Shown here: positions 14,449 through 24,555 of the stretch, piece by piece
Layout of the letters: every line of letters begins with the position of its first letter
Numbering within the stretch: position 1 is the first letter of the stretch
Origin: UBA1847 sp942492205
Lineage (GTDB): Bacteria > Pseudomonadota > Gammaproteobacteria > Steroidobacterales > Woeseiaceae
Length of the DNA stretch: 64,000 nt
NCBI GenBank assembly: GCA_942492205.1
Contig: CALODT010000002.1
Coordinates: 344,602 to 408,601 of the forward strand
Direction of reading: 5' to 3'
Notes under the pieces: model-generated
Databases searched by the model: none
What the model was told of the DNA's origin: nothing
The model's input: the letters and a program-made list of their open reading frames with translations, nothing else
Program-made: the position numbers and the translations under genes

Positions 14449-17187
14449 TTGGAAAACAGCTACCGCAAGACCGGTTTCTTGCTTGCGTTGACGTTCGTCT
14501 TGTTCCTGGCGCCGCAGGCACGCGCCGACGATGACATTGCAACGCAGGTCGATATTCCCTACGAGTCGTTTCAACTGGATAACGGCCTGACCGTACTGGT
14601 TCACTCGGATCATTCGATACCGACCGTGTTCGTCGGCATGTGGTACGCGGTTGGTTCGAAAGACGAGCCGGAAGGCAAAACCGGTTTTGCGCATCTCTTC
14701 GAACACCTGATGTTTCAGGGTACAGAGAATCGTAAGGGTGAATTCTTTTCGCCGTTTACCGACGCCGGTGCAACCGGCATGAACGGCACGACCTCGCAGG
14801 ACCGGACCAACTATTACGCGACCGTGCCTTCCGGCGCACTGGACATGGCGCTCTGGATGGAAAGCGATCGCATGTCACACCTCCTGGGTGCTGTGACGCA
14901 GGAAGCGCTCGACGAACAGCGCGATGTCGTGAAGAACGAGAAGCGCCAGGGCGAGACACGCCCTTATGCCAAGATGAATGACAAGATTCGCGAAGGGCTG
15001 TATCCCGTTGGCCATCCGTATCGTCATGCGCCGATCGGCTCGATGGACGACCTTTCCGCGGCCTCTCTTGAAGACGTGCACGAGTGGTTTAATACCTACT
15101 ACGGTGCTTCGAACGTCGTGCTTGTGTTGGTCGGCGACGTTACGGCGGAGGACGCGAAGGCCAAGGTCGAGCATTACTTCGCGGCGGCGCCGACCGGCGC
15201 CCCGTTAAGCTACCCGCAGAAATGGATTCCGGAGCTTAACGAGAACCGCGAGGAAACGATGTACGACCGCGTTGGCGTCACGCGTATCTCGCGCGTCTGG
15301 GCATTGCCGGGACTCAATGACAAAGACACCTCGCTGATGTATCTCGTCAATGAGTCGCTGGTGGGTAACAAGAACTCACCGCTGCGCAAAAAACTCATCG
15401 ACGATCTGCAGTTGGCAACCATGGTCTACGGACGCGCCGACGGTCAGGTACTGAGCGGTACCTATTCGCTGACGATGGACCTTAAACCTGGCGTGGACCC
15501 CGAGCAGGTACTGTCCGTGGTCGACGAGACCATCGCCGAATACCTTCAGTCCGGCCCCGACCCGCAGATCGTCGAGAACGCCAAGCTGGGCGTGAACATG
15601 TACATACTCGGCGCGCTGGAAACCGGCGCATCGATCGGCCGACTGCTCGCCGAAGGCTTTCTGTATACGGACGATCCGCTATTCGTCAATACGGAGCTCG
15701 CATGGCTGAACGCAGCGACCGCCGACGAGCTGCGACAGGTTGCAGGACGCTGGCTGAACCGCGGCTATTACCAGCTGACCGTCGAACCGTTCCCTGAGTA
15801 CACGAGTGCGGAAGAACAGGTCGATCGTTCGACCATCCCGGCCGTCACTGCGAGGTCGACGATCAACTTCCCGGACATAGAATCGGCCACGCTCAAGAAC
15901 GGCATGCAGCTGGTCGTCGCAACGCGCGGCAGCATACCGCTCGTTGACGTTACGATCGGTATCGATACCGGCGGGATTGCGGCGCCGGCTGATGCGCCGG
16001 GCCTCGCCTCATTCGTGTTCGGGCTAATGGACAAAGGCACGAAGCGCTTCGATGCCAACGAGCTGGCAGCGGCAAAAGACAAGATCGGCATGACCGGCCA
16101 GTTTCGGGATGGCCTCGAGCAGAGCTCGTACGACTACCGAATTCTGCGCACGCACCTGGATTCATCGCTCGGTCTCGCAGCCGACATGCTGCGCAACCCG
16201 ACGTTTCCCGACGATGAGTTGCTGAAATACAAAGCACAGATCGATGCCTACCTGTCGAATCTGCAGAAGGCGCCGTCGCGCGCGGCACGCAGCCTGTTCG
16301 AGCGCGCCATCTACGGAGCCGGAACGCCGATGGGCTCGGTGTGGACGCCTGAGCTCCTGGAGCAGGTCGATCGCGACAGACTGCGTGCATTTCATGCAGC
16401 AGAGGTAACGCCAGAAGCCGTCACTATCTACATGATCGGCGATATCGGTATCGAGGAGGCAAAGACGGCCGTCAACAGGGCATTCGGCAAGTGGAGCGCA
16501 AAGAGCAGTCGAAGCGAGCGCGGGGTCGGCGCTGCCGATGAGCCCGCGTCGCGCGTCATACTCGTCGATCATCCGGGCGCCGCATCCAGCACGATCATTG
16601 CCGGACAAGCCATACCGCCGTACGACGCCGAGACATGGACGGAGCTATCCATCATGAACCGCGTGCTTGGCGGCGCGTTCGAATCGCGCCTGAATATGAA
16701 CCTCCGCGAGGACAAGGGCTGGTCTTACGGGTATTACTCCGGCGTTCGTTCCAACGCCAGTGGCGACATGACATTTCGCACGTCAGGCCAGGTGCAAACC
16801 GACAAGACGGCAGCGAGCATGCAGGAGATCTTGCGCGAGCTAACAGAATTCGTATCGACACGACCGGCCACCGCAGGAGAGGTAGAGCGGGTCAAACTGA
16901 ATCGCACGCGCTCCTTGCCCGGCTCCTTCTCAACCAACCGCGGATTCCTCGGCAGCATTGTCCAGTCCGATAGCTACGGACTGCCGTTCGACCACGCGGA
17001 GTCAGCAGCTGAGCGCATCGCGGCGGTAACGGTCGACGGCGTCCAGGCGCGCGCAAAGGAATTACTCGATCCGGCCAAAATCACCTGGCTGATTTCGGGG
17101 GACCTCGAAAAAATCGAGGAAAGCGTACGAGCACTCGACTACGGCGACGTTGAGGTGTGGGACGCGTTCGGCAACAGGCTGCGCTAG
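14449..17187 (+). CDS. M16-family zinc peptidase, two-domain, periplasmic
   Basis: A 912-aa insulinase/pitrilysin-like protein. A TTG start has GAGG about 9 bases upstream, and the signal peptide is cut near AQARA-DD. The N-terminal half holds the inverted zinc motif HLFEH (about residue 82) with the downstream Glu region. The C-terminal half is a second M16 fold without the motif, as is usual for the inactive partner half. Such proteins degrade peptides inside a closed chamber in the periplasm. It follows DUF302 by 20 bases but is probably unrelated in role. Its stop overlaps that of the convergent DUF2891 gene (CTAG). Confidence 0.92.
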   Translation: MENSYRKTGFLLALTFVLFLAPQARADDDIATQVDIPYESFQLDNGLTVLVHSDHSIPTVFVGMWYAVGSKDEPEGKTGFAHLFEHLMFQGTENRKGEFFSPFTDAGATGMNGTTSQDRTNYYATVPSGALDMALWMESDRMSHLLGAVTQEALDEQRDVVKNEKRQGETRPYAKMNDKIREGLYPVGHPYRHAPIGSMDDLSAASLEDVHEWFNTYYGASNVVLVLVGDVTAEDAKAKVEHYFAAAPTGAPLSYPQKWIPELNENREETMYDRVGVTRISRVWALPGLNDKDTSLMYLVNESLVGNKNSPLRKKLIDDLQLATMVYGRADGQVLSGTYSLTMDLKPGVDPEQVLSVVDETIAEYLQSGPDPQIVENAKLGVNMYILGALETGASIGRLLAEGFLYTDDPLFVNTELAWLNAATADELRQVAGRWLNRGYYQLTVEPFPEYTSAEEQVDRSTIPAVTARSTINFPDIESATLKNGMQLVVATRGSIPLVDVTIGIDTGGIAAPADAPGLASFVFGLMDKGTKRFDANELAAAKDKIGMTGQFRDGLEQSSYDYRILRTHLDSSLGLAADMLRNPTFPDDELLKYKAQIDAYLSNLQKAPSRAARSLFERAIYGAGTPMGSVWTPELLEQVDRDRLRAFHAAEVTPEAVTIYMIGDIGIEEAKTAVNRAFGKWSAKSSRSERGVGAADEPASRVILVDHPGAASSTIIAGQAIPPYDAETWTELSIMNRVLGGAFESRLNMNLREDKGWSYGYYSGVRSNASGDMTFRTSGQVQTDKTAASMQEILRELTEFVSTRPATAGEVERVKLNRTRSLPGSFSTNRGFLGSIVQSDSYGLPFDHAESAAERIAAVTVDGVQARAKELLDPAKITWLISGDLEKIEESVRALDYGDVEVWDAFGNRLR

Positions 17188-18284
17188 GGGCCGGGCTGCG
17201 CACCTCGAGTTAACGCGTAGATCGCGAACGAGCCAAGCCAGTGTGAGCCTTCGTAGTGCTCGCTGCTAACGTGTGGCAGTGTCGCATCAAGGTGAGCCGC
17301 CGCGGTCTTCCGCAGCTGTATCGCCAGCACCGCATCGTCGAGCTTGCTCGCAACGATATACAGGTTCCATGCGCGGCTCAGGTTGAGGCCGTCGAGATGC
17401 ACGATCTTCGGGTCGGAGCGATCGCTGACGTTTGCCGGAACCAGCGCTGCCGGGTCTGACAATGACGGCAGGAATGCGTCCAGCCAGCCTCTGAATTCGG
17501 TTTCCGGCAAGACGCGCGCCATCAAGGCGGCTTCCTCGAAGCACGGCGACAGGAAGTCTTCGCCGCTGGGCTCCCACGATAGCGGACAGTCGACATCGCT
17601 CCGGTAGTAGCGATTGGCCGCCTCGACGATCGACTGGCGCAGGCGCTCGTCGCTAATCGCTTCCGCATAATCGAATGCAAACGAGAGTCCGAAAGCCGTG
17701 TTGGGGTGCACGCCCGTGCGTATCGGGTATTCCTGGCGGGGCAGAAACTCGATGTAACGATCACGGATCAACGCCGCCAGCGGCGCGAGCGTTTCTGCCC
17801 ACTGTTGGCCGAGCGGGTCCTCCCATTGCGTCACTTCGTTCGCGAGTTGCAGTAGCCAGGCCCAACCGTAAGTCCTCTCCCAGCTGGCCGACTCGGTCTC
17901 GAAGTAGCGAACTTCACCAGCAATGTTTTCCGGCGTCAGCGACTGACTGAGCGCTGCAATGATCTCGGTACGCTCCGGCAACGCCGGGAACTCCTTCAGC
18001 AATTTCACCAGCATCCAGTGACCATGCACGGACGAATGCCAGTCGAAGCAGCCGTAAAATGCCGGGTGCAGCGTCTTCGGCGGCTTAAGGCCGGTTGCAT
18101 CGTTCAATACCTGGTTTAGTTTGTTCGGATACTCGCGGTGCATACAGTCCAGTGCGAGGCGGGCAAATCGCGACGCGCCCTCGGCGGTCAGCGCGACATC
18201 ATGGTCAGAAACGGGCATGGGGTTCGTGTCCTCTGGCTCGTCGGATGAACAGGCGGCGAGCCAGATAAAGCCAAGGAGCGGCAA
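17184..18284 (-). CDS. DUF2891 lipoprotein
   Basis: A 366-aa protein. The body (FYGCFDWHSSVHGHWML, WERTYGWAWLLQLANE, HPNTAFGLSFAFDYA) is a clear DUF2891 all-alpha toroid-like protein, and the start has a lipobox (WLAAC). With the TTG start, the signal is too short and uncharged. An ATG at 18304 would give MRFAPRLLPLLG if one C were restored to the five-C run that follows it, so a one-base loss or base-call error is likely. The function of DUF2891 is unknown to me; an (alpha/alpha) sugar-enzyme-like fold is only a guess. It is convergent with the M16 gene. Confidence 0.85.
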   Translation of the reverse strand: MPLLGFIWLAACSSDEPEDTNPMPVSDHDVALTAEGASRFARLALDCMHREYPNKLNQVLNDATGLKPPKTLHPAFYGCFDWHSSVHGHWMLVKLLKEFPALPERTEIIAALSQSLTPENIAGEVRYFETESASWERTYGWAWLLQLANEVTQWEDPLGQQWAETLAPLAALIRDRYIEFLPRQEYPIRTGVHPNTAFGLSFAFDYAEAISDERLRQSIVEAANRYYRSDVDCPLSWEPSGEDFLSPCFEEAALMARVLPETEFRGWLDAFLPSLSDPAALVPANVSDRSDPKIVHLDGLNLSRAWNLYIVASKLDDAVLAIQLRKTAAAHLDATLPHVSSEHYEGSHWLGSFAIYALTRGAQPGP

Positions 18285-18353
18285 GAGCCGGGGGCAAAGC
18301 GCATGGTGCGTCCAATCTATTGAGAAAGCGCCGCCATGATAGCGCGTCTCGTG

Positions 18354-20050
18354 TCAGGCGTAGACGTCGACGAAAGTGCCCGACAGCCCGAGCGACTGGT
18401 TGACCGCATTCAGCGCCTGTTGCGAAGCAACGAGCAGGCCTTTGACGAGCCCGCCTTCGTCATCCTTGCCGGCCAGGAAATCGCGCACGAGGTTGCCTCG
18501 CCGCTGCAGGTTGGATGTAAACTCCCGTCGATCCAGCGTCGTGTAAAGTCGCCGCGCGCGCGCGCATTGCCGGAGCTGTCAAGTCCGAGGCCAAGCATGT
18601 CGGCCTCACTCTCGTCGCCGAAAGCGGCGCGCAGCGCGGCTTCGAGCGGCGCGCGGAACTGTGCGGCGTTTGCACCGTTGCCAGAAAACGTCGAGTCACT
18701 GAACAGCCGATTCAATCTTTCGAAAACCGCATTCGTGGCGTCTGCAATCTCGTAGCTCTTTCTGCGCGATATACCTCGAGACACGGCTTCAGGATCAACG
18801 CGGCCTTCGGGAATGTTTAGCGCGGCAAAAAGGCCGGTACCGTTGCTGTCCAGATTCACGACGGAGTTTGCCTCATTGGCCTCGATCAGAACCTGCTGCG
18901 AGACGCTGTCGTAGGTTGCAACGACGCCGTCACCCGAACTGTTGATCTTGTCGAGTACGGTTGAGAGGCTGTCACTTGCGGTATCGATCGCTATAGCGCT
19001 GCCGTTGATGACGACATCGCCGGATTGCACTGTGGAGAACGCAGCGACATCCTCAAGGCTCTGAATCGTCTCAGGGTCTATGCCGTCAATCACGTTCAGG
19101 CTGTCAAGTTTGGTCGCGGCCAGGAAGTTCGAGTCGTCGTTAGCAAGGTCGATCGTTCCCGCTGAGCCCAGCGTGTTTTGTACGAACTCGATGCGTTCCG
19201 TCAGCGCGTTGAATACCGCCGTTACGCCTGTGTTGGACTGATTAATTCGATCAACGACGTCGTTGATCGTATCGGCAGTCGATACGCCGATATTCTCACC
19301 ATTGAGGTCGAAGCTGCCGTCCTGAATGCTGGGTGAGCCAAACTGGAAGTTCGGGTTCTGGTTGCGAAGTGCCGCCGAGCGGCAGATTGGGATTCACGAC
19401 CGAGCCGATACGTTGTTGAATACGCTGAATACCGTGGTCGTATCCCGGTCGATCGTGCTGCCCGCACCTAGCGTGAAGTACAGGCCGTTACCGATATCGT
19501 ATTGCTGCGTCAATGGATCGTTGCGCCGGACCGTGAGGTTGTTTCTGTTACCGACCGGATCCTAACGCGAATCGGAATTTGTGACGAACCGCGAGTGGCC
19601 GTTTCGGCGCGACTCGAACGCGTAGGCGGCGTCCAGCGGTATAGGACCGTTTGGTCCCAACGGGATCATACTGATATTCGCCACCGATAGTGATTTCAGC
19701 GCAGTCGAACCGCCCAGCCACTCCGGCCCAAATGGCGAGAATGAGGTCGGCGACGCGTTGATTTCTCCATTGGAGTTCAGCGTTGCTGCCGTGTTGGTCA
19801 TGTCGAGACCGAGCGGCGACTGCGATCTCGCATCCGGCAGGTCGAGCTTGAATCGCGTGTTGATGTTGCTGAGTTCGGCGAGGCGCTCGATTGCCCTGAA
19901 CAGGTTCAGGAGCTCCGTGCGCGCGCGCAGGAAGTCGCTGTGCGCTTCCGGACTGATGGAGGCGAACTGCTGACCTGGGTTGCTGCCAGGCTGGCTGACC
20001 CGGGTTGACCGCACGATGTTCTGAATGCCCTGTATTACCGACATCACCAT
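18354..20050 (-). pseudogene. frameshifted flagellar-type gene with flagellin-hook-IN motifs
   Basis: Conceptual joining of frames gives a protein of about 560 aa starting MSVIQGIQNIV and ending GLSGTFVDVYA (stop at 18354). Two segments resemble the flagellin hook IN motif found in FliD/hook-associated proteins: GSFDLNGENIGVSTADTIND, and GDVVINGSAIAIDTASDSLS followed by VLDKINSSGDGV. Breaks: frame changes near 19700, 19600 and 19562 (with TAG), one near 19390 (TGA) and one near 18555 in a CG dinucleotide run. After that run the sense frame is LYTTLDRREF...NLVRDFLAG. A FliA-like promoter precedes it. No other flagellar genes are nearby. It is either a decayed orphan or an artefact of poor base calls. 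Confidence 0.7.
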
Positions 20051-20081
20051 CCCTGTTTGATGAAGGCGCTATGTCCTTTAG

Positions 20082-20108
20082 CTATCGGCGTCCTGCGTTG
20101 TTTCTTGA
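20082..20108 (-). promoter_or_regulatory. FliA (sigma-28)-like promoter
   Basis: On the minus strand TCAAG is followed by a 14-nt spacer and GCCGATAG, close to the sigma-28 pattern TCAAG/TAAAG-N14-16-GCCGATAA. The -10 is 32 bases before the ATG of the flagellar-type gene. This fits late flagellar class expression. Confidence 0.65.
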
Positions 20109-20318
20109 GTGACGCCGTTCTCCAGGCAGGAGGCAATTGTCGGCGGCGCCGGAAAAACGTGATGCAGCTCACCAAATCGGGATTATGTCGGATCTTTCTT
20201 GCGCCATTTTGACGCAAGCCCTTGAATAGCATCGAGGTAAATGAGCTGATGGGCGCTTGAAGCTCGAATAACACTACCGGCGGCGGAATGAATCCGCTCG
20301 TGAGTCCAGATACAGACA

Positions 20319-22913
20319 ATGAAGTCTCTTTTATCGCTATCCGCGTTCAAGATTGCGAGCCGACCTGTCGGTGCGTGCTTCGCATTGCTATGCCTTCTGG
20401 CCGCGTCGCCGAGTGCTTACGCAGAAACCGTTCGTGACGACTTCGAAGTCGAGGAGTGGAACAACAACGACGGCACGGTCAACTGGAGTGGCGACTGGAT
20501 AGAGGTTGATGGCGACGAGCCGCCACCGAGCCCTGGCGATGGCAACGTGCGCATAAGAGGTAGTGGCGAACTCGAACTCGACGACCGGCCAAACACTGAC
20601 GGTGAGCCGAGTGTCGCTCGAGAGGCAAACCTCGCCGGTGCGTCGAGCGCGACTCTCCGATTCGACTGGGAGGCCCGCAACAACCTCGAGACCAGCGATT
20701 CGGTCGTCGTCGAGATATCAGCCAACGGCGGAGGAAGCTGGACCACGCTCGAGGACTTTACGGGCATCGACGATGAAGACAGCGGCTCGCGCGCTTATGA
20801 CATTACCGCCTACGCTACCGCCACAACCCAGGTCAGGATTCGTGTCAACAATGGCTACGGCGGCGGTGGGGAGCGCTTTCGACTCGAATACATAGAGATC
20901 GAGTACTTCGTTCCGCTCGCAGGTACCAACCTGTCGATCACGCAGACCGACACGCCAGATCCCGTCAATGTCGCCAACAACATGAGTTACACGCTGAGCA
21001 TAGTGAGTGCCGGGCCGGATGATGCGACAAGCGTTGTCGTTGTAGACACGCTGCCGGCGGGTGTTGTTTTTCAATCGGCCTCGGCGACCCAGGGTTCCTG
21101 TACCGAATCGGCCGGCATCGTCACGTGCCTGCTCGGCGACCTCGCAAGCGGGTCGAACGCGACCGTCAACATCGTTGCAACGGCGCCTTTCGTCACGGGC
21201 ACGATCACAAATACCGCCACGGTCAGCAGCGCGGAAGTCGATCCGGTACCGGGTGACAACACGAGTGTCGAGAGCACGACGGTGCAGAACCTGAACGTCA
21301 ACCAGCTGTGCTATCTCGTCGCGGATTCCGGCGGCGGCAACGGCGGCAACGACCTTTTTACTCGAATCGATACGGCCGATTTCAATCCGGCGACTAACGA
21401 AACCAACATCGGCGCGGGGACCGGTACGAATAGCATCGAGGCCATCGCGTTCAATTCTGCGACGGGCGTCGTGTATGCGGCCAATGCAAATCGACTTGGT
21501 GTACTCAATCTCACAACCGGAGTATTTCAGCCGCTCCCACAGACATTTGGTACCGGCGGCGGCGCCTTCAACAACATTCCGCTCGATGACGCTGATGGCT
21601 TGGCCTACGACGCGACCACTGGCATCTTGTACGGCGTGGATGCGCGCGGCGGCGGTGCAACCGATGTGCTGTTCCAGATCAACATGTCGACAGGGGCACA
21701 CGTACCGAATGCTTTCGGCGCCAATGTCGATTACGTGCCAATCCCGCCGGTTTTCGGCAACCACATCACCGACGACATTGCGATCGACCCGACGACCGGC
21801 ATCATGTATGCCTCAGTCAACAGCGGTGGCAGCAGCGACCGTTTGATTCGTATCGACAAATTCACGGGGGCGACCACGGACGTGTCGCTGATTACGGTAC
21901 CCGACATCGAGGGACTCGGCACCGATCCCAGCGGCCAACTCTGGGGAACCAGCGGCACGCAGGGGATCCTCTACGAAATCGACAAGCTGACCGGTGTCGG
22001 TTCGAATGGCCGCATTATCAACAACGGCGGCGACTACGAGTCGGTCGACTGTTTCGCGTTCTCGCCAACCATCACGGCGGATCTGAACGTCGGAAAGACG
22101 GTAGATGACCCTGCTCCTGCGGAGGGCGGTACCGTGAACTACACCGTGACGGTCACGAATGCCGGTCCAGGCCCGGCAACGGTTGTGCAGTTGGTGGATC
22201 TGCTGCCCGCGGGAGTAACGCTGGTCGCTGCTACTCCGAACCAGGGAACCTATGACCCGGTAAGCGGTGACTGGTTCGTTGGCACCATACCTGTCGGCAG
22301 CAATGCCACGTTGGCCCTGCAGGCGCTGGTGGATACCGGCACCGGAGGTTCGACCATTACCAATACCGCGAGTGTGGATTTTCTCAGCCAGAACGATCCG
22401 AATGCCGCCAACGATGTGGCGTCGGTCGACATTACGCCGACCGGTACGGCAAGCCTTACGATCGTCAAGGCCGTAACAGCGCTGACAGATCCTGTAAACG
22501 GCTCCACCGACCCCAAGGCGATACCGGGTGCGACGATGCGCTACGTGATCCTGATTACCAATACAGGTACCGGTCCGGTCGATGCCGACTCGCTCGTGAT
22601 TACTGACCCGTTGCCACCGAACATGGCATTGCGGGTAGTGGATTTTGATGTCTCGACGCCAGGTCCCGTACAGTACATCGACGGTTCACCAGGCAGCGCC
22701 CTGACGTACAGCTTCGTTGCGCTGAATGATACCGGTGACGACCTCGCGTTTTCCGATGACGGCGGCGTGACGTTCGACTACGAACCGAGTGCCGACGGCA
22801 ACGGTGTCGACACCGCGGTCAACGCGATTCGCATCAATCCGAAAGGCGCTTTCGCCGCCAGCAGCGGCGGCGACCCCAGCCTGCAGCTCGCGTTCAAGAT
22901 GGTCGTTCAGTAA
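20319..22913 (+). CDS. secreted DUF11-repeat protein
   Basis: An 864-aa secreted protein with a signal peptide (cut near SAYAE-TV). In order: a jellyroll-like N-domain of about 160 residues (rich in Asp/Asn), a first DUF11 repeat (about 207-320; DTPDPVNVANNMSYTL), a propeller-like middle (about 330-585) with repeated ATTGILYGVDARG and PTTGIMYASV units, a second DUF11 (about 590-705; NYTVTVTNAGPGPATVV), and a third related domain (about 715-860). DUF11 modules are surface adhesion or scaffold repeats. No sorting tail or barrel anchor is visible at the end (AFKMVVQ), so it is probably released or held by a partner. It is a single gene. Confidence 0.85.
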   Translation: MKSLLSLSAFKIASRPVGACFALLCLLAASPSAYAETVRDDFEVEEWNNNDGTVNWSGDWIEVDGDEPPPSPGDGNVRIRGSGELELDDRPNTDGEPSVAREANLAGASSATLRFDWEARNNLETSDSVVVEISANGGGSWTTLEDFTGIDDEDSGSRAYDITAYATATTQVRIRVNNGYGGGGERFRLEYIEIEYFVPLAGTNLSITQTDTPDPVNVANNMSYTLSIVSAGPDDATSVVVVDTLPAGVVFQSASATQGSCTESAGIVTCLLGDLASGSNATVNIVATAPFVTGTITNTATVSSAEVDPVPGDNTSVESTTVQNLNVNQLCYLVADSGGGNGGNDLFTRIDTADFNPATNETNIGAGTGTNSIEAIAFNSATGVVYAANANRLGVLNLTTGVFQPLPQTFGTGGGAFNNIPLDDADGLAYDATTGILYGVDARGGGATDVLFQINMSTGAHVPNAFGANVDYVPIPPVFGNHITDDIAIDPTTGIMYASVNSGGSSDRLIRIDKFTGATTDVSLITVPDIEGLGTDPSGQLWGTSGTQGILYEIDKLTGVGSNGRIINNGGDYESVDCFAFSPTITADLNVGKTVDDPAPAEGGTVNYTVTVTNAGPGPATVVQLVDLLPAGVTLVAATPNQGTYDPVSGDWFVGTIPVGSNATLALQALVDTGTGGSTITNTASVDFLSQNDPNAANDVASVDITPTGTASLTIVKAVTALTDPVNGSTDPKAIPGATMRYVILITNTGTGPVDADSLVITDPLPPNMALRVVDFDVSTPGPVQYIDGSPGSALTYSFVALNDTGDDLAFSDDGGVTFDYEPSADGNGVDTAVNAIRINPKGAFAASSGGDPSLQLAFKMVVQ

Positions 22914-22947
22914 CCAAAGGAGGACATTCTGCTAAAGGGGCTAAAGG

Positions 22948-22996
22948 GGGGACATTCTGCTTTTCCGATATTCAGTCGGAAAAGCAGAATGTCCCC
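22948..22996. repeat. long palindromic repeat, copy 1 (REP-like)
   Basis: Perfect 21-bp arms beginning GGGGACATTCTGCTTTTC with a 7-nt loop. Just before it, at 22922-22933, is a partial extra copy of the arm (GGACATTCTGCT). A second full copy is at 27889-27938. Both lie between genes. The shape suits a REP or Rho-independent-like hairpin left by a Y1-transposase-associated element; no such transposase is in the window. Confidence 0.85.
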
Positions 22997-23103
22997 AGGT
23001 GCCCCGATCAGAGAAAAAAGCCCGCCAATACCCTAAAGAATCGCCTTTTTTTGCCGACAACTCTGAAACCAGACATGTTTTTCTGCATTTCGGAGATGGC
23101 TGA

Positions 23104-23934
23104 ATGTCGCAGAGTGAGTATTTCGAGCTTGTGCAGTCGCTGGCTGCAGACCTGAACAAGAATAACGTGCAGCTGCCGTCTTTTCCCGACGTGGTGATCC
23201 GCATTCGAACGGCCCTCGACGATCCCGATACGACCAGCACGGACCTGGCGAACATCCTGAGTGTTGACGCAGTGCTCGCGTCGCGAATCCTGATCCTTGC
23301 CAATTCTACCTACCACAATCCGGGCGGCATGAAGATCGAGGGCCTGGAGGCGGCCGTAGGTCGCGTCGGCTTCGAGAAAGTACGCACAGCCGCCATCGCC
23401 TACGCCGTTGAACAGCTGCACGCATCGGAGGGCCTGGAGCCGCTGAAGAATGAACTGAGGGCGACCTGGTCCAACGGGATGCGCCTTGCGGCAATGTCCG
23501 AAGTCATCGCCCGCCAGTGCACCAAGCTGGATGGCGACAGCGCGTTCATCGCCGGGCTTCTGAATCGCATCGGTGTCCTGTATCTCTTTACCAAGTATCA
23601 CGACTATCCGGCGCTGCTGCAGGATCCGGAAGCTCGCAACAGCCTGATCGAGGAGTGGGCGGCACCGATCGGCGAAAGCATCGTTGCCAACTGGAAATTC
23701 TCCAAAGAGATCCAGGCAACGATGAATCCGGATGAAGTGGAGACGACGCGACGGCGCACAACGGCAAATCTCGCCGACGTGATTACCACAGCCAAAAATT
23801 CCCTGAATGGTGGAGAAGCCGATTGGCACACTACCGACGAGGCGAAACGCATCGGTGTTGCCGAAGAGAAAATCCCGGCAATCATGGAATCCTACCAGCA
23901 GAAGCTTGACTCCCTGGCATCGGCTGTACGCTAG
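23104..23934 (+). CDS. HDOD-domain signalling protein
   Basis: A 276-aa cytosolic protein. The HDOD domain fills residues 15-215: QLPSFPDVVIRIR, ILSVDAVLASRILILAN, and LNRIGVLYLF in place of the HD-type histidine site. HDOD proteins are non-enzymatic relatives of HD-GYP domains that work in signalling, often for motility or biofilm. The C-terminal 60 residues are helical. It is a single gene, preceded by the palindromic repeat at 22948. The role is unknown. Confidence 0.88.
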   Translation: MSQSEYFELVQSLAADLNKNNVQLPSFPDVVIRIRTALDDPDTTSTDLANILSVDAVLASRILILANSTYHNPGGMKIEGLEAAVGRVGFEKVRTAAIAYAVEQLHASEGLEPLKNELRATWSNGMRLAAMSEVIARQCTKLDGDSAFIAGLLNRIGVLYLFTKYHDYPALLQDPEARNSLIEEWAAPIGESIVANWKFSKEIQATMNPDEVETTRRRTTANLADVITTAKNSLNGGEADWHTTDEAKRIGVAEEKIPAIMESYQQKLDSLASAVR

Positions 23935-23995
23935 CCGCCTTCCTGCTGCTCGCGGTTCAGGTTAGACTGGCGCGACTCTTTCCACCAGGGCGCTC

Positions 23996-24403
23996 ATGGC
24001 TGTGACTCTCTCTCGACCGCTATTGATTACGTTTACGTTGGTACTTGCTGCCTGCGCCGGCCACGAAGGCGTTTACGAGCCCGCGTGTACCGCCTACGAA
24101 GGCGACACACTGAAACTCGACAGTGGCCGCTTCGAATGGCGGCGGTTCACCGACGAACGCGTCGTCAGTCAGGATGGCGAAGTGGTTGCACCGTTCCCGG
24201 GGTTTCCGAAATCCGGCACCTACAGCGTGACGGACGGCCGTTTGGCACTCGTCACCGATAACAACGACCAGCTACAGGATTGGTTCATCGTCGACAGCGA
24301 TAAACAGCGCTACTTGCTGGACGCCGCGCAGAATAATGTATTTCTCGCGACCGGCGCGCTGCCGGATTGCCCGCTGCGGCTCACGCCTGCCGACAAGCGC
24401 TGA
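23996..24403 (+). CDS. small lipoprotein of unknown function
   Basis: A 135-aa protein with lipobox LAAC (Cys about residue 20). The rest is a small beta-rich domain (DTLKLDSGRFEWRRFTDE, SGTYSVTDGRLALV) that looks like a lipocalin-like or META-like strand pattern, but I do not recognise a family. Two Cys, near residues 31 and 127, could form a disulfide. It follows the HDOD gene by 61 bases. Confidence 0.7.
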   Translation: MAVTLSRPLLITFTLVLAACAGHEGVYEPACTAYEGDTLKLDSGRFEWRRFTDERVVSQDGEVVAPFPGFPKSGTYSVTDGRLALVTDNNDQLQDWFIVDSDKQRYLLDAAQNNVFLATGALPDCPLRLTPADKR

Positions 24404-24555
24404 ATTTCTCGCTACGCCGAAAATTTTCCAAAAGTGCGAACCAGCGCTCGTATTTCGCGGTGATGTCGCGACATTGCGACGACGTAGTCCCTGTTGTTAC
24501 AGGGAATTTTCTGCAAAGCTGGGAATCCGATAAGAACTGTCGTCCAGGTGATTAC

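Noticed and set aside
20044..20319. 91-aa minus-strand frame and a possible c-di-GMP or other riboswitch in the gap at 20051-20318
   Set aside because: The frame has no domain or ribosome site. I compared the gap by eye with the GEMM pattern and saw no conserved core; the FliA-like promoter explains the clearest signal.
24404..24555. Hairpins before the GlyGly-CTERM peptidase (GTCGC-N6-GCGAC, CCCTG-N6-CAGGG) as a riboswitch
   Set aside because: Short stems without a conserved core; at most a leader structure.
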